From positions 1,116,001 through 1,180,000 of the forward strand of contig NZ_OZ061549.1 in NCBI RefSeq assembly GCF_964065165.1: a stretch of DNA of 64,000 nt, written 5' to 3'. A model generated the notes under the pieces. The model was not told where the DNA came from and ran no database searches. It saw only the letters and a program-made list of their open reading frames with translations. Shown in pieces: positions 38,888-48,379 of the stretch. Position numbers and translations under genes: made by a program. This stretch comes from Levilactobacillus yonginensis (GTDB lineage Bacteria; Bacillota; Bacilli; Lactobacillales; Lactobacillaceae). The first letter of the stretch is position 1. Every line of letters begins with the position of its first letter.

Positions 38888-39304
38888 ATGAACATGACTG
38901 AATTTGCGGCTAAGGTGGGGTGTAGTCGAGATACGCTGCGGTTTTACGAGAAGGCTGGCTTGCTAGTCCCCGTAAGAACCGCCCGTAACTACCGCCAATA
39001 CACAGTAAGTGACCTTGCGACTTACCGAATTATTCATAGTTTGAAGCGGGCGGGCCTCCCCCTCGCAGAGATCAAACACATCTTACAGTTGCGTTCGGAA
39101 AATGTAAGCGCCACCTGTTGCGCGGATACCTTACGCTTTATCACGGGTAAACACACCCAGTTCATCGACAATCAGCATTTCTACGCCGCCCTCTCAGGAC
39201 TGACCGATGAAATGGCTGAAGCACTGACTCGTTCCACCCTCTCACACAGTGAGTTAGAAACCATGATTGAACAAATCGGCGAATTAGATGACCAGGTCAT
39301 CTAA
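38888..39304 (+). CDS. MerR-family transcriptional regulator
   Basis: 138 residues. The N-terminal winged helix-turn-helix is typical: MTEFAAKVGCSRDTLRFYEKAGLL then RNYRQYTVSDL. A dimerisation helix follows. The effector region has a CC pair in SATCCAD, which might sense metal or redox state, though it lacks the metal-loop pattern of CueR or MerR. AGAGGAG lies 10 nt before the ATG chosen. No target gene sits beside it, so it may act on itself or at a distance. Confidence 0.9.
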   Translation: MNMTEFAAKVGCSRDTLRFYEKAGLLVPVRTARNYRQYTVSDLATYRIIHSLKRAGLPLAEIKHILQLRSENVSATCCADTLRFITGKHTQFIDNQHFYAALSGLTDEMAEALTRSTLSHSELETMIEQIGELDDQVI

Positions 39305-39603
39305 AATTTGGACCGGATGAGGCAAATTGACATGAAGCAAACCTAGTTTCGGGGTGCCCGTTGGTTGGTACCTCGATTTTTTTGTCGCCAATTTAGTTCA
39401 ACGGTAAGTACCTAATAGCTAACCGTCTATGATTGGCGGTAAACCCCCGATATGATAACGTCATCAAGATTTTTGTTAAAGAAAAGTGGTGTTAATTACC
39501 ACGAACCGGCAATTAACACCACTTACTACTTCAGATTTTAGAGTTTGACCCCAGACCCATTCTTTGATGTATTAATTATTTTCTGGCTATAACCATTGGG
39601 TAA

Positions 39604-40012
39604 TTACTTCACTCTCTGGGCAATAGCAAAAGCATAGAACTTAACGGTAAGGGGAGCATTATCTTTAACCTTATTGCCAGTTGTATTTTCGGCAATATTC
39701 AGCCCAATTTGATAGTTCTTCAAACGTTTTAGCTTTGCAGTTGTTAATCCGTAGTCTTTTGCTAGGATACGCTTAACTTTTTTAACTCGGGTAGCAGTTG
39801 CGACATTATTGCTCTGCTTTAAATAAGCAGTAACTTTAGGGAAATATGTAATATGCGTGTAGTTTTTTGTCTTTAGAGAGCTAGATTTAATACCGGAAAT
39901 CGCCGGGTCTTCATCGGACATAGTTTCCGCAACTTTATAAGCAGCAATATTAGTTAAATCTAAGTTTAACTTCATATTGGGCAATGCTTTGACTAAAGCT
40001 TTAGTAATTCTT
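39604..40012 (-). pseudogene. 3' part of a secreted-protein gene split by an IS256 element
   Basis: The C-terminal portion (about 136 codons, ending FAIAQRVK) of the gene whose 5' part is at 42235-42706. Read from the duplicated target site it begins RITKALVKALPNM. Joining the two at the 8-bp duplication restores one open frame with no other damage. It has no start signal of its own. Function of the product is unknown; the region is Lys-rich and shows no anchor. Confidence 0.85.
40005..40012 (+). repeat. Target-site duplication, left copy
   Basis: TAATTCTT, identical to 42235-42242, flanking the IS256-family element. Confidence 0.9.
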
Positions 40013-40126
40013 GGGTGTTTAAATAATTATGTGTAAATAGAAAAATAAGCAATTGAAAAGGGAAAGCCTCTCCCTTATGATAGTTAGCAACCACACTCAC
40101 TTCATAGGACATAGGAGGCTTTCCCC

Positions 40127-40917
40127 ATGACTCAGTTTAACAAAGAAATTATGGCAGCACTAGCACAAAAGCAAGATTTAGATGAAGTTTTTCGGCAACA
40201 TTTGGAAACGGCCATCAATGATTTAATGCACGAGGAACTTTCGTCGTTCCTCGGTTATGAGCCTTATGATCGCCAAGGTTTTAACAGCGGCAATTCACGC
40301 AATGGGCATTATCTGCGGACCTTTAAGACTAAGTATGGAGAATTAAATTTGGAGATTCCACGCGATCGAAATGGTATTTTTAATACGAAAACTATCCCGA
40401 GCTATCAACGACAAACGGATGGCTTAGAGGCTACTGTTGTCCAGCTCTACGAAAAAGGGATTACCACTAGTGAGATTGCGGATTTGATTGAGAAAATGTA
40501 TGGGGCTCATTACACATCACAAACGGTTTCGAACCTCACGAAGGTCGTTGACCAACAGGTCAACGCCTTCAAAACGCGTCCTCTAGCGAGCCGATACGCA
40601 GTCATTTATGTGGACGCAACATACTTACCACTTCGCCGGGACTCAGTGGCTAAAGAAGCCGTGCATATCGCCATTGGCATTCGACCAAATGGAATGAAAG
40701 AGGTCCTAGCATACCAAGTCGCTCCAACTGAATCCAGTACCGTTTGGGAAGAGCTTCTCGTGGACATCCAGCAGCGTGGTGTAAAGGAAGTCCTCTTATT
40801 CGTGGCCGATGGCTTAGTCGGCCTTACCAACACAATTGGTGACCACTTCCCTAAGGCTAAGCTCCAGCAGTGCCTGATCCACGTCAGTCGGAACATTGAA
40901 GCTCACGTTCGAACTAA
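40127..40917 (+). pseudogene. IS256-family transposase, N-terminal part
   Basis: About 263 codons of a MULE/IS256 transposase, MTQFNKEIMAAL onward. The zone SFLGYEPYDRQGFNSGNSRNG is a family signature. Two catalytic Asp are present, in YVDATYLPL and LFVADGLVGL. The frame stops being transposase after HVRT at the IS5 insertion. The third catalytic residue lies in the separated C-terminal part, so no active enzyme can be made from this copy. Confidence 0.92.
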
Positions 40918-40989
40918 GAACGTGTTTGGATACTTTGACATTCGATTTGATTTTAGTTAAATTAGATCAAAAACAGGAGTTTTTAATCC

Positions 40990-41328
40990 ATGAAAAGCTT
41001 TGCACACCATTATAGTAGCGACATCTCTCGTGAACAATTTGAACTAATCCGGACAGATCTAGAAGGCATACGTAAGCGGACTAAGCCAAGAAAGGTTGAT
41101 TTATATGATATCTTTTGTGCCCTGCTTTATACCTTGAAAAATGGGTGCGTTTGGCGCGATTTACCCAGCGATTTTCCTAAATGGGAAACCGTCTATTATT
41201 ACTGGTTACTTTGGACTAAAACGCCATCTCCTGCTGGTATCACTCCTCTGGATAAGGTTTTAAAAAAATTGTCAGCCAACATCGGTTGGCTCAGAAGCGT
41301 TCAGTTTATACATCGTTCGTCATTCTAG
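40990..41328 (+). CDS. Nested IS5-family transposase, OrfA
   Basis: N-terminal helical domain, including CALLYTLKNGCVWRDLPSDFP and WETVYYYW. The frame runs on to 41328, but the family-like sequence ends at the slippery T-TTA-AAA-AAA at 41260-41268, where a -1 shift leads into OrfB. Intact. Confidence 0.85.
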   Translation: MKSFAHHYSSDISREQFELIRTDLEGIRKRTKPRKVDLYDIFCALLYTLKNGCVWRDLPSDFPKWETVYYYWLLWTKTPSPAGITPLDKVLKKLSANIGWLRSVQFIHRSSF

Positions 41329-41789
41329 ATGCTCAAAGTGTCAAGAATACCGATCCTGCTGAAAGTAGCGGCTACGATGGTGGTAAAAAGGTGAGTGGGA
41401 TTAAGCGCCATCTTGCTGTAGATATCAATGGGCTGCCGATGGCAGTCCATGTGACAACCGCCAATGTTTCTGAGCGTGATGGCGCCAATGCGCTACTGGC
41501 GTTAAACAAATCACAGTTTGACCTGGTTCAACGAGTAATGGCCGATGGTGGTTATACTGGTAACAACTTTGCTCAATCAGTTCAGGCAATGATTAACGCT
41601 GAAGTCATTATTGCTAAACAGAGTGACCTTAGGCACGGTCAAGTGACCCCGCAACGCTGGGTTATCGAACGCAGTTTTAGCTGGCTAGGAAAATATCGGC
41701 GCCTCTGGCGCAATTGTGAGCGAAAGCTGAACACCAGTAAGATGATGATTAGCTTAGCCTTCCTGCGAATACTCTTGAAAAGATTCTAA
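41256..41789 (+). CDS. Nested IS5-family transposase, OrfB (DDE part)
   Basis: Carries all three acidic residues: Asp in VILDAQSVKNTD, Asp in VMADGGYTGN and Glu in RWVIERSFSWL. The frame is open from 41256, so -1 slippage on the A7 run at 41262-41268 would give one protein of about 265 residues. No debilitating change seen, so this element may be active. Confidence 0.85.
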   Translation, partial: GFKKIVSQHRLAQKRSVYTSFVILDAQSVKNTDPAESSGYDGGKKVSGIKRHLAVDINGLPMAVHVTTANVSERDGANALLALNKSQFDLVQRVMADGGYTGNNFAQSVQAMINAEVIIAKQSDLRHGQVTPQRWVIERSFSWLGKYRRLWRNCERKLNTSKMMISLAFLRILLKRF

Positions 41790-41797
41790 ACACGTTC

Positions 41798-42182
41798 TAA
41801 GGACCGACAAGAGGTTCTTAACGACTTCAAACTGATCCATCAAGCAGCTACCATGGACGACGCAAAACAAGCCTTAGCTGACTTCATAGACAAGTGGCAA
41901 AAGACGTATCCAAAAGTAACGAACAAGCTAGAAGATAATCTTCATCTCTTGACCTGTTTCACGTTTCCAGCTGCGATACGCAGTAGCATCTACAGCACAA
42001 ATCTCATTGAATCGTTCAACAAGAAGCTAAAACGACAGACAAAGAAGAAAGAACAATTTCCAAATGAACCAGCGCTAGAACGAGTTCTGGTCACAGTTAT
42101 TCGTGACTACAACGGCCAAAATTTTGAGCGAACGCATCGAGGTTTTAAGCAAATTCAGGACACGTTAGAATCCATGTATTAG
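41798..42182 (+). pseudogene. IS256-family transposase, C-terminal part
   Basis: Continues the frame broken at 40917 (K-DRQEVLNDFKLIHQ...) and includes the catalytic Glu in STNLIESFNKKLKRQ. Joining at the TAA duplication gives an uninterrupted transposase of about 390 residues, showing the nested insertion was the only damage. Confidence 0.9.
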
Positions 42183-42234
42183 AAACTAGCTAATGGGAGA
42201 GGACTTCCATTTACACAAAAAATTTGACACTCCC

Positions 42235-42242
42235 TAATTCTT
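42235..42242 (+). repeat. Target-site duplication, right copy
   Basis: TAATTCTT, identical to 40005-40012. Confidence 0.9.
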
Positions 42243-42706
42243 TGTGATTTAGAGTATTTAATGTAATTGGCATAGTCTGTGTTGTTATAAAATAGTTCTA
42301 TTGGAACATAACGCCGCTTGAGCTGATCCATTGCTAATCCTTTGGTTAAGTATCCACGCCAAACATAGCCAAGCGTTTCTTTAGGATGCTTCTTGGTGCC
42401 ATCAGCACTTACATAATAATAGACGGCTTTTGTATTGCCGTGTTTAAGAACCGCAATTGAAGTACGTGAGAACGTCGCGTTGGGACGATCGGTCAAATAA
42501 CCGTATCTTTTAGTGTGCTTCTTATTCCAAAGGGCAACCTTTTTATTAGGGTACTTGGCCCGAAAACAAATTGGTGTGACAATGCGCCAATTTTCTGAAA
42601 CTACAGTGTACTTTGTCGCAGCTTGAGCTGGTTGGAAAGATAGCAGACATAACACAGTGCCAAGTGCGACACCCAAAACAATACCTAGTCCCCTTCTTAA
42701 TTTCAT
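42235..42706 (-). pseudogene. 5' part of a secreted-protein gene split by an IS256 element
   Basis: The N-terminal portion of a secreted protein: signal peptide MKLRRGLGIVLGVALGTVLC to PAQA, then a Lys/Tyr-rich domain with TKYTVVSENWRIVTP and YYYVSADGTKK. The frame runs into the IS and ends after a few foreign residues. GAGGAG lies 8 nt before the ATG at 42706. The intact protein would be about 290 residues. Paralogous style to small secreted lactobacillus proteins, but no named family. Confidence 0.85.
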
Positions 42707-42715
42707 AGCATTCAC

Positions 42716-43289
42716 TCCTCTTACTTGAGTCTACCATAAATTGGAGACGATTTAAGACAATGTCCGATGGCTAGGCTAAGACAGATAGATCCGGACAATC
42801 TGCTATATCAAGGGATTAGACGGTGTAATTTTGCGATTCATATCCAAGATAGCGGTCCTCTCACCACTTTTAAGTTGGATTGTTTTTTTCCGGTAGGGAA
42901 CTTAATTCTACACTGAACTCCCAACTCCCTTCGTGAATCCGGACCAGTCTTTGCGGTGTCGACTAAAACGAATTGACTTCATTGCTAAGCAGTTACCCAT
43001 TTGGTTAAAGGCACCGCCAGGTTCTGTTATTGGTAATTATATAATACCAACGCTCGTTAGGTTCACTGTAGATGAGTGAGCAAAGTATGCGTCAGTGGAC
43101 AAAACGTCTAAGCTAATTAGACGGTTCACCTTTAGCAGAATGTCACCGATGTTTCGTGCTTCTTAGTGACAGATATGATTGTAATTAGGAAAAACATATC
43201 CGTAGGTACTAACGCTCAACGACGTCACTACTCATAAACTACGTAAAAACTGACAGGCTTCACGCCATTCATTGAAAATTTTTGTCAAA
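42716..43289. other. Long gene-free region with several inverted repeats
   Basis: About 570 bp without a supported gene. Inverted repeats: TGTCCG/CGGACA (42761-42797), TTGGTA(9)TACCAA (43030-43050), CGTCTAA/TTAGACG (43105-43123) and TGTCAC/GTGACA (43141-43171). None has a T-tract. It may be a decayed locus or hold an RNA I cannot name. Confidence 0.5.
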
Positions 43290-43325
43290 ATAAAAAGCGA
43301 CGCTATTTTTCAACGGTCCGTCGCC
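43290..43325 (-). terminator. Terminator after the membrane-protein gene
   Basis: Minus strand: GCGACG pairs with CGTCGC, followed by TTTTTATTTTG. Confidence 0.75.
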
Positions 43326-43339
43326 AGATTCAGGTAAGT

Positions 43340-43687
43340 CTAAATTGTAAATACGATTCCTAAAATAATGTAGCAGATGCCGGTCACTAAACCAAACCGG
43401 GCCAAAGGGTTCACCACAATGGGAGAGTTTTTGACACTAGCCACGTGCCGCACACCTATTTTTTCGCCGGGCAACGGATCTTGGCCCTTTTTCCGACGAT
43501 GTCGCCACCCCGTAAAGAGGTGACCCTTCGCCAACACACAGAGAGCCCCGAAGACCAAGAAAGCTAGTCCCAACATAAAAAGCAGGTTGCCAATCAACAT
43601 AAATGATTGACCTAAGACTTTCATAATCAACGCAATTAACAGTCCCGCCGCAACGGTCCCCGTTGTAGCTCTTTTCCAGTTTTTCAT
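43340..43687 (-). CDS. Small membrane protein, DUF3899-like
   Basis: 115 residues with three hydrophobic segments: about 10-28, 31-52 and 97-115. A basic loop (GHLFTGWRHRRKKGQDP) lies between the second and third. The layout and the GHLFTGWR turn resemble DUF3899 proteins of Lactobacillales, function unknown. AAAGGA lies 10 nt before the ATG. Downstream of prs but separated by 200 bp and a hairpin. Confidence 0.7.
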   Translation of the reverse strand: MKNWKRATTGTVAAGLLIALIMKVLGQSFMLIGNLLFMLGLAFLVFGALCVLAKGHLFTGWRHRRKKGQDPLPGEKIGVRHVASVKNSPIVVNPLARFGLVTGICYIILGIVFTI

Positions 43688-43761
43688 TGAATCACAGTCC
43701 TTTACAGAATCTCATTTGGGCAACTTGATGATGACTAACTTGCTACGTTGCCGATACATGC

Positions 43762-43822
43762 AGAATGAGGCAGTCAGCTCCGCTTAACCCCGTTAATACT
43801 CACCGACTAACCGCCTCATTCT
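43762..43822. repeat. Inverted repeat between prs and the membrane-protein gene
   Basis: AGAATGAGGC pairs with GCCTCATTCT around a 41-nt loop that holds an inner AGTC/GACT pair. No T-tract follows, so it is not a standard terminator. Confidence 0.5.
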
Positions 43823-43888
43823 ACACTCTAAAATTTATAAAAAAAACTCAAGTCAACGCCCAGCGCTGCTCAAGTTTTTCCTGTCGTT

Positions 43889-44869
43889 TTATTGTTCGTG
43901 ACTCCGGAAACGGTTCTTGAACAATGGGCTGACTGGCCGGTTTTCGTTAATCCGCTTGATGGCTTGACCAATCAGTGGACCAACTGAGATTTGTTCAATC
44001 TTATCAATTTGCTTATCTGCCGTCAGTTGAATTGAATCAGTGACCACTAATTTCTTAATTGGCGAGTCCTTGATTCGTTCGATGGCGGGGCCAGACAACA
44101 CGGGGTGGGTACAACTAGCATAAACTTCCGTGGCGCCAGCTTCCATCAACGCCCGGGAACCTAAAGTGATGGTACCGGCCGTATCAATCATATCATCGAT
44201 CATGATACAACGTTTGCCTTTTACATCCCCAATGATGTTCATGATTTCCGCCACGTTGGCTCTTGGCCGCCGCTTGTCGATAATGGCAATTGGGGCCTTC
44301 AAGAATTCAGCTAAGGCCCGTGCCCGCGTCACCCCACCATGGTCGGGTGAAACAACAACGGCGTCTTCTGCTAAACCATTGCTCAAGAAGTAATCCGCCA
44401 GCAAAGGCGCACCCATCAAGTGGTCAACGGGAACATCGAAGAATCCTTGGATCTGTGCAGCGTGCAAGTCGAGGGCCAAAACCCGTGTCACACCAGCTGT
44501 TTGTAACATGTTGGCGACTAACTTCGCCGTAATCGGTTCACGAGACCGGGCTTTCCGGTCTTGCCGTGCGTAGCCGTAGTACGGAATGACCACGTTGATG
44601 GTGGCCGCACTCGCCCGCCGCAGGGCATCAATCATAATCAACAGTTCCATCAAATTGTCGTTGACGGGTGCCGACGTTGATTGAATGACATAAACGTGAC
44701 TGCCCCGGACACTTTGTTCAATGTTAATCCGAATTTCACCGTCACTAAACCGGTCCACCGAAGTTTTCCCTAATTCAACCCCAACTTCGTTAGCGATTTT
44801 TTCCGCCAACGGTTTGTTGGAATTCAACGCAAAGATCTTTAATTTAGGGTCAAAATATTGCGTAGCCAT
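43889..44869 (-). CDS. prs: Ribose-phosphate pyrophosphokinase
   Basis: Makes PRPP from ribose 5-phosphate and ATP, feeding purine, pyrimidine, His and Trp synthesis. 326 residues. Marks: [17 protein letters not shown] (flexible loop), [29 protein letters not shown] and the PRPP loop [18 protein letters not shown] lies 5 nt before the ATG at 44869. It follows glmU, and purR lies upstream of that; PurR in turn responds to PRPP. Confidence 0.97.
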   Translation of the reverse strand: MATQYFDPKLKIFALNSNKPLAEKIANEVGVELGKTSVDRFSDGEIRINIEQSVRGSHVYVIQSTSAPVNDNLMELLIMIDALRRASAATINVVIPYYGYARQDRKARSREPITAKLVANMLQTAGVTRVLALDLHAAQIQGFFDVPVDHLMGAPLLADYFLSNGLAEDAVVVSPDHGGVTRARALAEFLKAPIAIIDKRRPRANVAEIMNIIGDVKGKRCIMIDDMIDTAGTITLGSRALMEAGATEVYASCTHPVLSGPAIERIKDSPIKKLVVTDSIQLTADKQIDKIEQISVGPLIGQAIKRINENRPVSPLFKNRFRSHEQ

Positions 44870-44952
44870 AATTTCCTCCAATAGCAAGTAAGCTGCCTGA
44901 ATTTACTACAACAATTTTATGCTAACGGGTCGCGAAACACAAGACCTTAGCC

Positions 44953-46332
44953 TTAATCTTCACCACGATATGGTAGTTTCTGATAATAATTAGGCTTGTT
45001 GGTCTGGCGTTCCCGTGCGATTGCCATGTCATATTGATTAACAGCATCAGTAATCGTCGAACCCGCTGCGATAAAACTATGGTCCGCCACATTCAGTGGC
45101 GCCACTAAGTTAGAGTTTGAGCCAATGAAGGCGTCATCCCCCACCACCGTTTCGTGCTTGTTCTTGCCGTCGTAATTAACGAAGACCACACCACACCCAA
45201 CGTTGATGTTCTTCCCCAACTTGGCGTTCCCCACGTAGGTCAAATGCCCCACCTTGGTTCCTTCGCCAATCGTGGCTTTCTTAACTTCCACAAAATTTCC
45301 AAGATGAACCTTAGGCCCGATGTGTGATTCTGGTCGTAAATGACTGTTAGGGCCAATATTACTGCCACTTGCCATATCGGAGTCTTCCAATAGGGATGAC
45401 GTCACCGTGACGTGGTCAGCTAATTTGGCATTACGTAACTCTGAGTGAGAACCGATGTAACAGTCATCACCGATAACCGTGTCACCCTTTAGCAGGACGC
45501 CAGGTTCGATGATGGTGTCGGAACCAATCTTCACATCCGCCTCAATGTAAGTCGTGGCGGGATCAACCAGCGTTACACCGTTACGCATGTGCTGTTCGTT
45601 GATCCGGTTACGCATAATGCGTGTAGCGGCGGACAGTGCGACTCGGTCGTTGACCCCCATGGATTCGTCGAAATCAGCCATTTGGTAAGCCGCAACGATG
45701 TCACCCTTGCTCTTCAAGATCTCAATAACATCAGTCAGGTAATATTCCCCCTGAGCATTGTCGTTGGATGTTTCGTGCAACGCCTTGAATAACTTTTGGT
45801 TATCGAACACGTAGACCCCAGTGTTAATTTCATGAATTTCTTGTTCTTCGGAACTGGCATCCTTTTGTTCCACGATTTTTTCGACAATACCAATGTTGTT
45901 CCGCACGATTCGACCATAGCCAGTAGGATCTGGTGCCATCGACGTCAAAATCGTTGCTGCGGCGTGCTTCGCTTCGTGATAAGCAAATAAATCTTCAAAC
46001 GTTTCAGCTCGGAATAATGGCGTATCCCCACTGACGATCAGGGTCGTTCCCTCTTCGTCCTTTAACATAGGTTCCGTCTGCAAGACCGCGTGGCCCGTTC
46101 CTAGTTGTTCAGCTTGTAAGGCGTACTGTGTCCGGTCACCCAGCGTTGACTTTACTTCTTCAGCACCGTAACCAACGACCGTCACAATCTTATCCATCTT
46201 AGTCTGTTCAACCTGGCTCAACACGTGGTCGACCATGGCCTTACCACAAACCTGATGTAACACTTTGTACAGCTTAGACTTCATCCGGGTGCCCTTACCG
46301 GCAGCGAGGATAATGGTATTTCTCGTACTCAT
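44953..46332 (-). CDS. glmU: Bifunctional GlcN-1-P acetyltransferase / GlcNAc-1-P uridylyltransferase
   Basis: Makes UDP-GlcNAc, the substrate of MurA. 459 residues. The N-terminal uridylyltransferase has [20 protein letters not shown]. The C-terminal half is a left-handed beta-helix of hexapeptide repeats ([43 protein letters not shown]), which holds the acetyltransferase site. Start with AGGAG upstream; lies 11 nt after purR. Confidence 0.97.
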   Translation of the reverse strand: MSTRNTIILAAGKGTRMKSKLYKVLHQVCGKAMVDHVLSQVEQTKMDKIVTVVGYGAEEVKSTLGDRTQYALQAEQLGTGHAVLQTEPMLKDEEGTTLIVSGDTPLFRAETFEDLFAYHEAKHAAATILTSMAPDPTGYGRIVRNNIGIVEKIVEQKDASSEEQEIHEINTGVYVFDNQKLFKALHETSNDNAQGEYYLTDVIEILKSKGDIVAAYQMADFDESMGVNDRVALSAATRIMRNRINEQHMRNGVTLVDPATTYIEADVKIGSDTIIEPGVLLKGDTVIGDDCYIGSHSELRNAKLADHVTVTSSLLEDSDMASGSNIGPNSHLRPESHIGPKVHLGNFVEVKKATIGEGTKVGHLTYVGNAKLGKNINVGCGVVFVNYDGKNKHETVVGDDAFIGSNSNLVAPLNVADHSFIAAGSTITDAVNQYDMAIARERQTNKPNYYQKLPYRGED

Positions 46333-46343
46333 TCCGATATCTC

Positions 46344-47183
46344 CTAGTTTAATTGATTATTTTCATCGCCAAAAATCTGCGTCAGGTAATTACCTGGAGA
46401 GACGCGGATTTGTTCGTCCTTGGTCTGAATCTTCAAGAGCGAGGTGTATTTGCTGACAGTCCGTTGACCGTCAAAATCACCTTCAGCGAATACGGCAACC
46501 CCAGCCAGTTGAGAATCAAATTCATCAACCAACGAACGCAGACCCCCAACGGTCCCGCCGCCTTTCATGTAGTCGTCCACGATTAAGACCCGTGAACCTG
46601 GCTTCACGCTCCGCTTAGAGAGTGCCATGCGTTCAATCCGCTTGGTTGAACCAGATACGTAGTTCACACTGACGGTCGACCCTTCAGTAATTTGTGAATC
46701 ATGCCGGACAATCACGAACGGAACGTTCAAGTAGTTCGCCACACTTTGGGCCAAAGGAATTCCTTTGGTCGCAACGGTCACAACCACATCAACGTTTTGA
46801 TTCAGGTACTGAGTGGCTAGAATCCGTCCAATCTGACGCAATGCTGCGGGCCGTCCGAGAATATCGGACATATACACGTAACCACCTGGCAGGTAACGAT
46901 CCGCTTCGGACAATTCAGAAATCATGTCGTCAACGAACTGCTGTGCTTCCTCGCGCAATACGTACGGAATGAACCGTGCGCCACCAGCAGCCCCAGGAAC
47001 CGTCTCAAGCAAACCAGTTCCCCGAGCCTGGAAGGTCCGCTTCAGAATGGTCAAGTCTTCACTGATTGAAGACTTGGCCGATTCATAGCGCGCTGCAAAG
47101 AACGTCAACGAAACCAATTGATGCGGCCGTTCCAATAAATACCGGGTCATGTCAACTAACCGGTCACTTCTTCTGACTTTCAA
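46344..47183 (-). CDS. purR: Purine operon repressor
   Basis: A PRPP-sensing repressor of purine genes. 279 residues: an N-terminal winged helix-turn-helix ([20 protein letters not shown], then [13 protein letters not shown]) fused to a phosphoribosyltransferase-like domain with the PRPP loop [14 protein letters not shown] start at TTG so that the protein opens [11 protein letters not shown], matching the known family N-terminus, with AGGTGA 5 nt upstream. A PurBox-like site lies 56 nt upstream, suggesting autoregulation. Confidence 0.95.
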   Translation of the reverse strand: MKVRRSDRLVDMTRYLLERPHQLVSLTFFAARYESAKSSISEDLTILKRTFQARGTGLLETVPGAAGGARFIPYVLREEAQQFVDDMISELSEADRYLPGGYVYMSDILGRPAALRQIGRILATQYLNQNVDVVVTVATKGIPLAQSVANYLNVPFVIVRHDSQITEGSTVSVNYVSGSTKRIERMALSKRSVKPGSRVLIVDDYMKGGGTVGGLRSLVDEFDSQLAGVAVFAEGDFDGQRTVSKYTSLLKIQTKDEQIRVSPGNYLTQIFGDENNQLN

Positions 47184-47238
47184 CTTCTTCACCTCAACAT
47201 ATTATTTTAGAGTTAATCGTAAGGCCAATTTTAGCATA

Positions 47239-47251
47239 ATTGTTCGGGTTT
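47239..47251 (-). promoter_or_regulatory. PurBox-like site upstream of purR
   Basis: Minus strand AAACCCGAACAAT matches the B. subtilis PurBox consensus AWWWCCGAACWWT at 12 of 13 positions. Only one half-site is evident. Confidence 0.6.
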
Positions 47252-47520
47252 TTCGTTACATTTCCGTGAGAATTGAAAAATCTTATGGAAAATCAAGAAG
47301 CCAATGCGAAGAAAAAAGCTTCGCACCGGCTGATTCTCTTGCTTTTCACAAATATAATTATTCTGGAAAGATTTACAGCGACTAAATGCGAACCACTGAC
47401 GACCCAGCTTTCTCCGTTTGTGAGCAAGCTAAAACCACCATCTGAATAGTAATCTCCCAGTAGCCACTTAATTGCCAATAGTGGCGACTTTCTGCCTAAC
47501 TGGCAGCGCTCGCAGCAAAC
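47252..47520. other. Gene-free region upstream of purR
   Basis: About 270 bp. It holds a hairpin at 47285-47336 (GTGCGAAG/CTTCGCAT core, T-rich loop) and nothing else recognised. Confidence 0.5.
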
Positions 47521-47559
47521 AAAAAACGGTGACCGCCATTCAAACTGACTAGTCACCGC
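47521..47559 (-). terminator. Terminator of the zinc-importer operon
   Basis: Minus strand: CGGTGAC pairs with GTCACCG, followed by six Ts, 22 nt past the permease stop. Confidence 0.88.
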
Positions 47560-47581
47560 CGACCTATTGGTTAAATTAAGT

Positions 47582-48379
47582 TTACTCAGCTGTCTGTAAT
47601 TTCTGCCACCCCAACGCAATGAAGTAGAAAATAGCTTCAATGGCTGCAATGAAGAACGAGACAGGATAATTTGTCACGTAACTCAATGTCAAACCGGCCC
47701 AAACACCGACCAAGGCCAGTGCAATTGCCAGCACCATCATTCCACCCACAGTATGGGCAAAGTACTTGGCGGTCGCAGCAGGTAGGGTCAATAGAATAAA
47801 GATCAACAGGGACCCCACGATTTGAGCCGCCACGCTGACGCTCAACGCCAACAACACCAAGAAAGTGATCGACAAAGCGTTGGTCCATAATCCCTTGACT
47901 CGTGCCCCGGTATGATCAAATGAATCAAATTTCAGGAACCGGTAGATTACAAAGATGACTAACAGCACGAATAACGACAGCCACAGCATTTGTTGGACAT
48001 CACCAGCACTGATTCCAATCACGCTACCAAAAAGAATGCTAGTCGCATAGCTAGCGTTCTTATTGGCTAACGAAAGGAATAGAATCCCCAGACCAATGAA
48101 CAACGCTGAGATGGCACTCGTTGCTGCCTCACGACGTTCACTGCGGGCACTTAGCTGGCCCACAATCACCGAACTAACGACCGTAAACAGCAACATCCCG
48201 TTCAGAGGTGCCCAACCGGCGAAGACCCCGAACGCCGCTCCGGAAAAACCAATTTCAGACAGCGTATGTGTCAAAAACGACATATTACGGGCAATGACAA
48301 ACACACCCATGATGCCACAAATGATGGCAATAATGGTTCCAGCCGCGAAGGCGTTGCGCATAAATTCATAACTAAACAT
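47582..48379 (-). CDS. znuB: Zinc/manganese ABC importer, permease
   Basis: 265 residues with about eight hydrophobic segments, of the ABC-3 family. MSFLTHTLSEIGFSGAAFG near the N-terminus is a family signature. Its start overlaps the end of the ATPase gene by 8 nt, indicating coupled translation. Metal choice is inferred to be zinc from the Zur-like box at the operon promoter. Confidence 0.93.
   Translation of the reverse strand: MFSYEFMRNAFAAGTIIAIICGIMGVFVIARNMSFLTHTLSEIGFSGAAFGVFAGWAPLNGMLLFTVVSSVIVGQLSARSERREAATSAISALFIGLGILFLSLANKNASYATSILFGSVIGISAGDVQQMLWLSLFVLLVIFVIYRFLKFDSFDHTGARVKGLWTNALSITFLVLLALSVSVAAQIVGSLLIFILLTLPAATAKYFAHTVGGMMVLAIALALVGVWAGLTLSYVTNYPVSFFIAAIEAIFYFIALGWQKLQTAE

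Larger units (their letters stand above)
40918..41797 (+). mobile_element. IS5-family element nested in the IS256 transposase, 880 bp
   Basis: The left end GAACGTGTTTGGATACTTT matches the right end read inward, GAACGTGTTTAGAATCTTT. TAA is duplicated at 40915-40917 and 41798-41800, the TNA target of several IS5 groups. Two overlapping frames encode its transposase. It is not closely related to the IS5-family element near alsS. Confidence 0.92.
40013..42234 (+). mobile_element. IS256-family element carrying a nested IS5-family element
   Basis: Ends GGGTGTTTAAAT...TGTGTAAAT and, read inward from the right, GGGAGTGTCAAAT...TGTGTAAAT form imperfect terminal inverted repeats. Perfect 8-bp target duplications flank it. 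Without the 880-bp inner element and one 3-bp duplication it would be about 1.34 kb, the usual IS256 size. It interrupts a secreted-protein gene. Confidence 0.93.

Noticed and set aside
43855..43888. Simple terminator directly after prs
   Set aside because: The ACTTGAG copies there are direct, not inverted, repeats, so no good stem forms despite the T-run.
47293..47649. 118-codon minus-strand frame after znuB
   Set aside because: It overlaps the znuB end and the operon terminator; no start signal.
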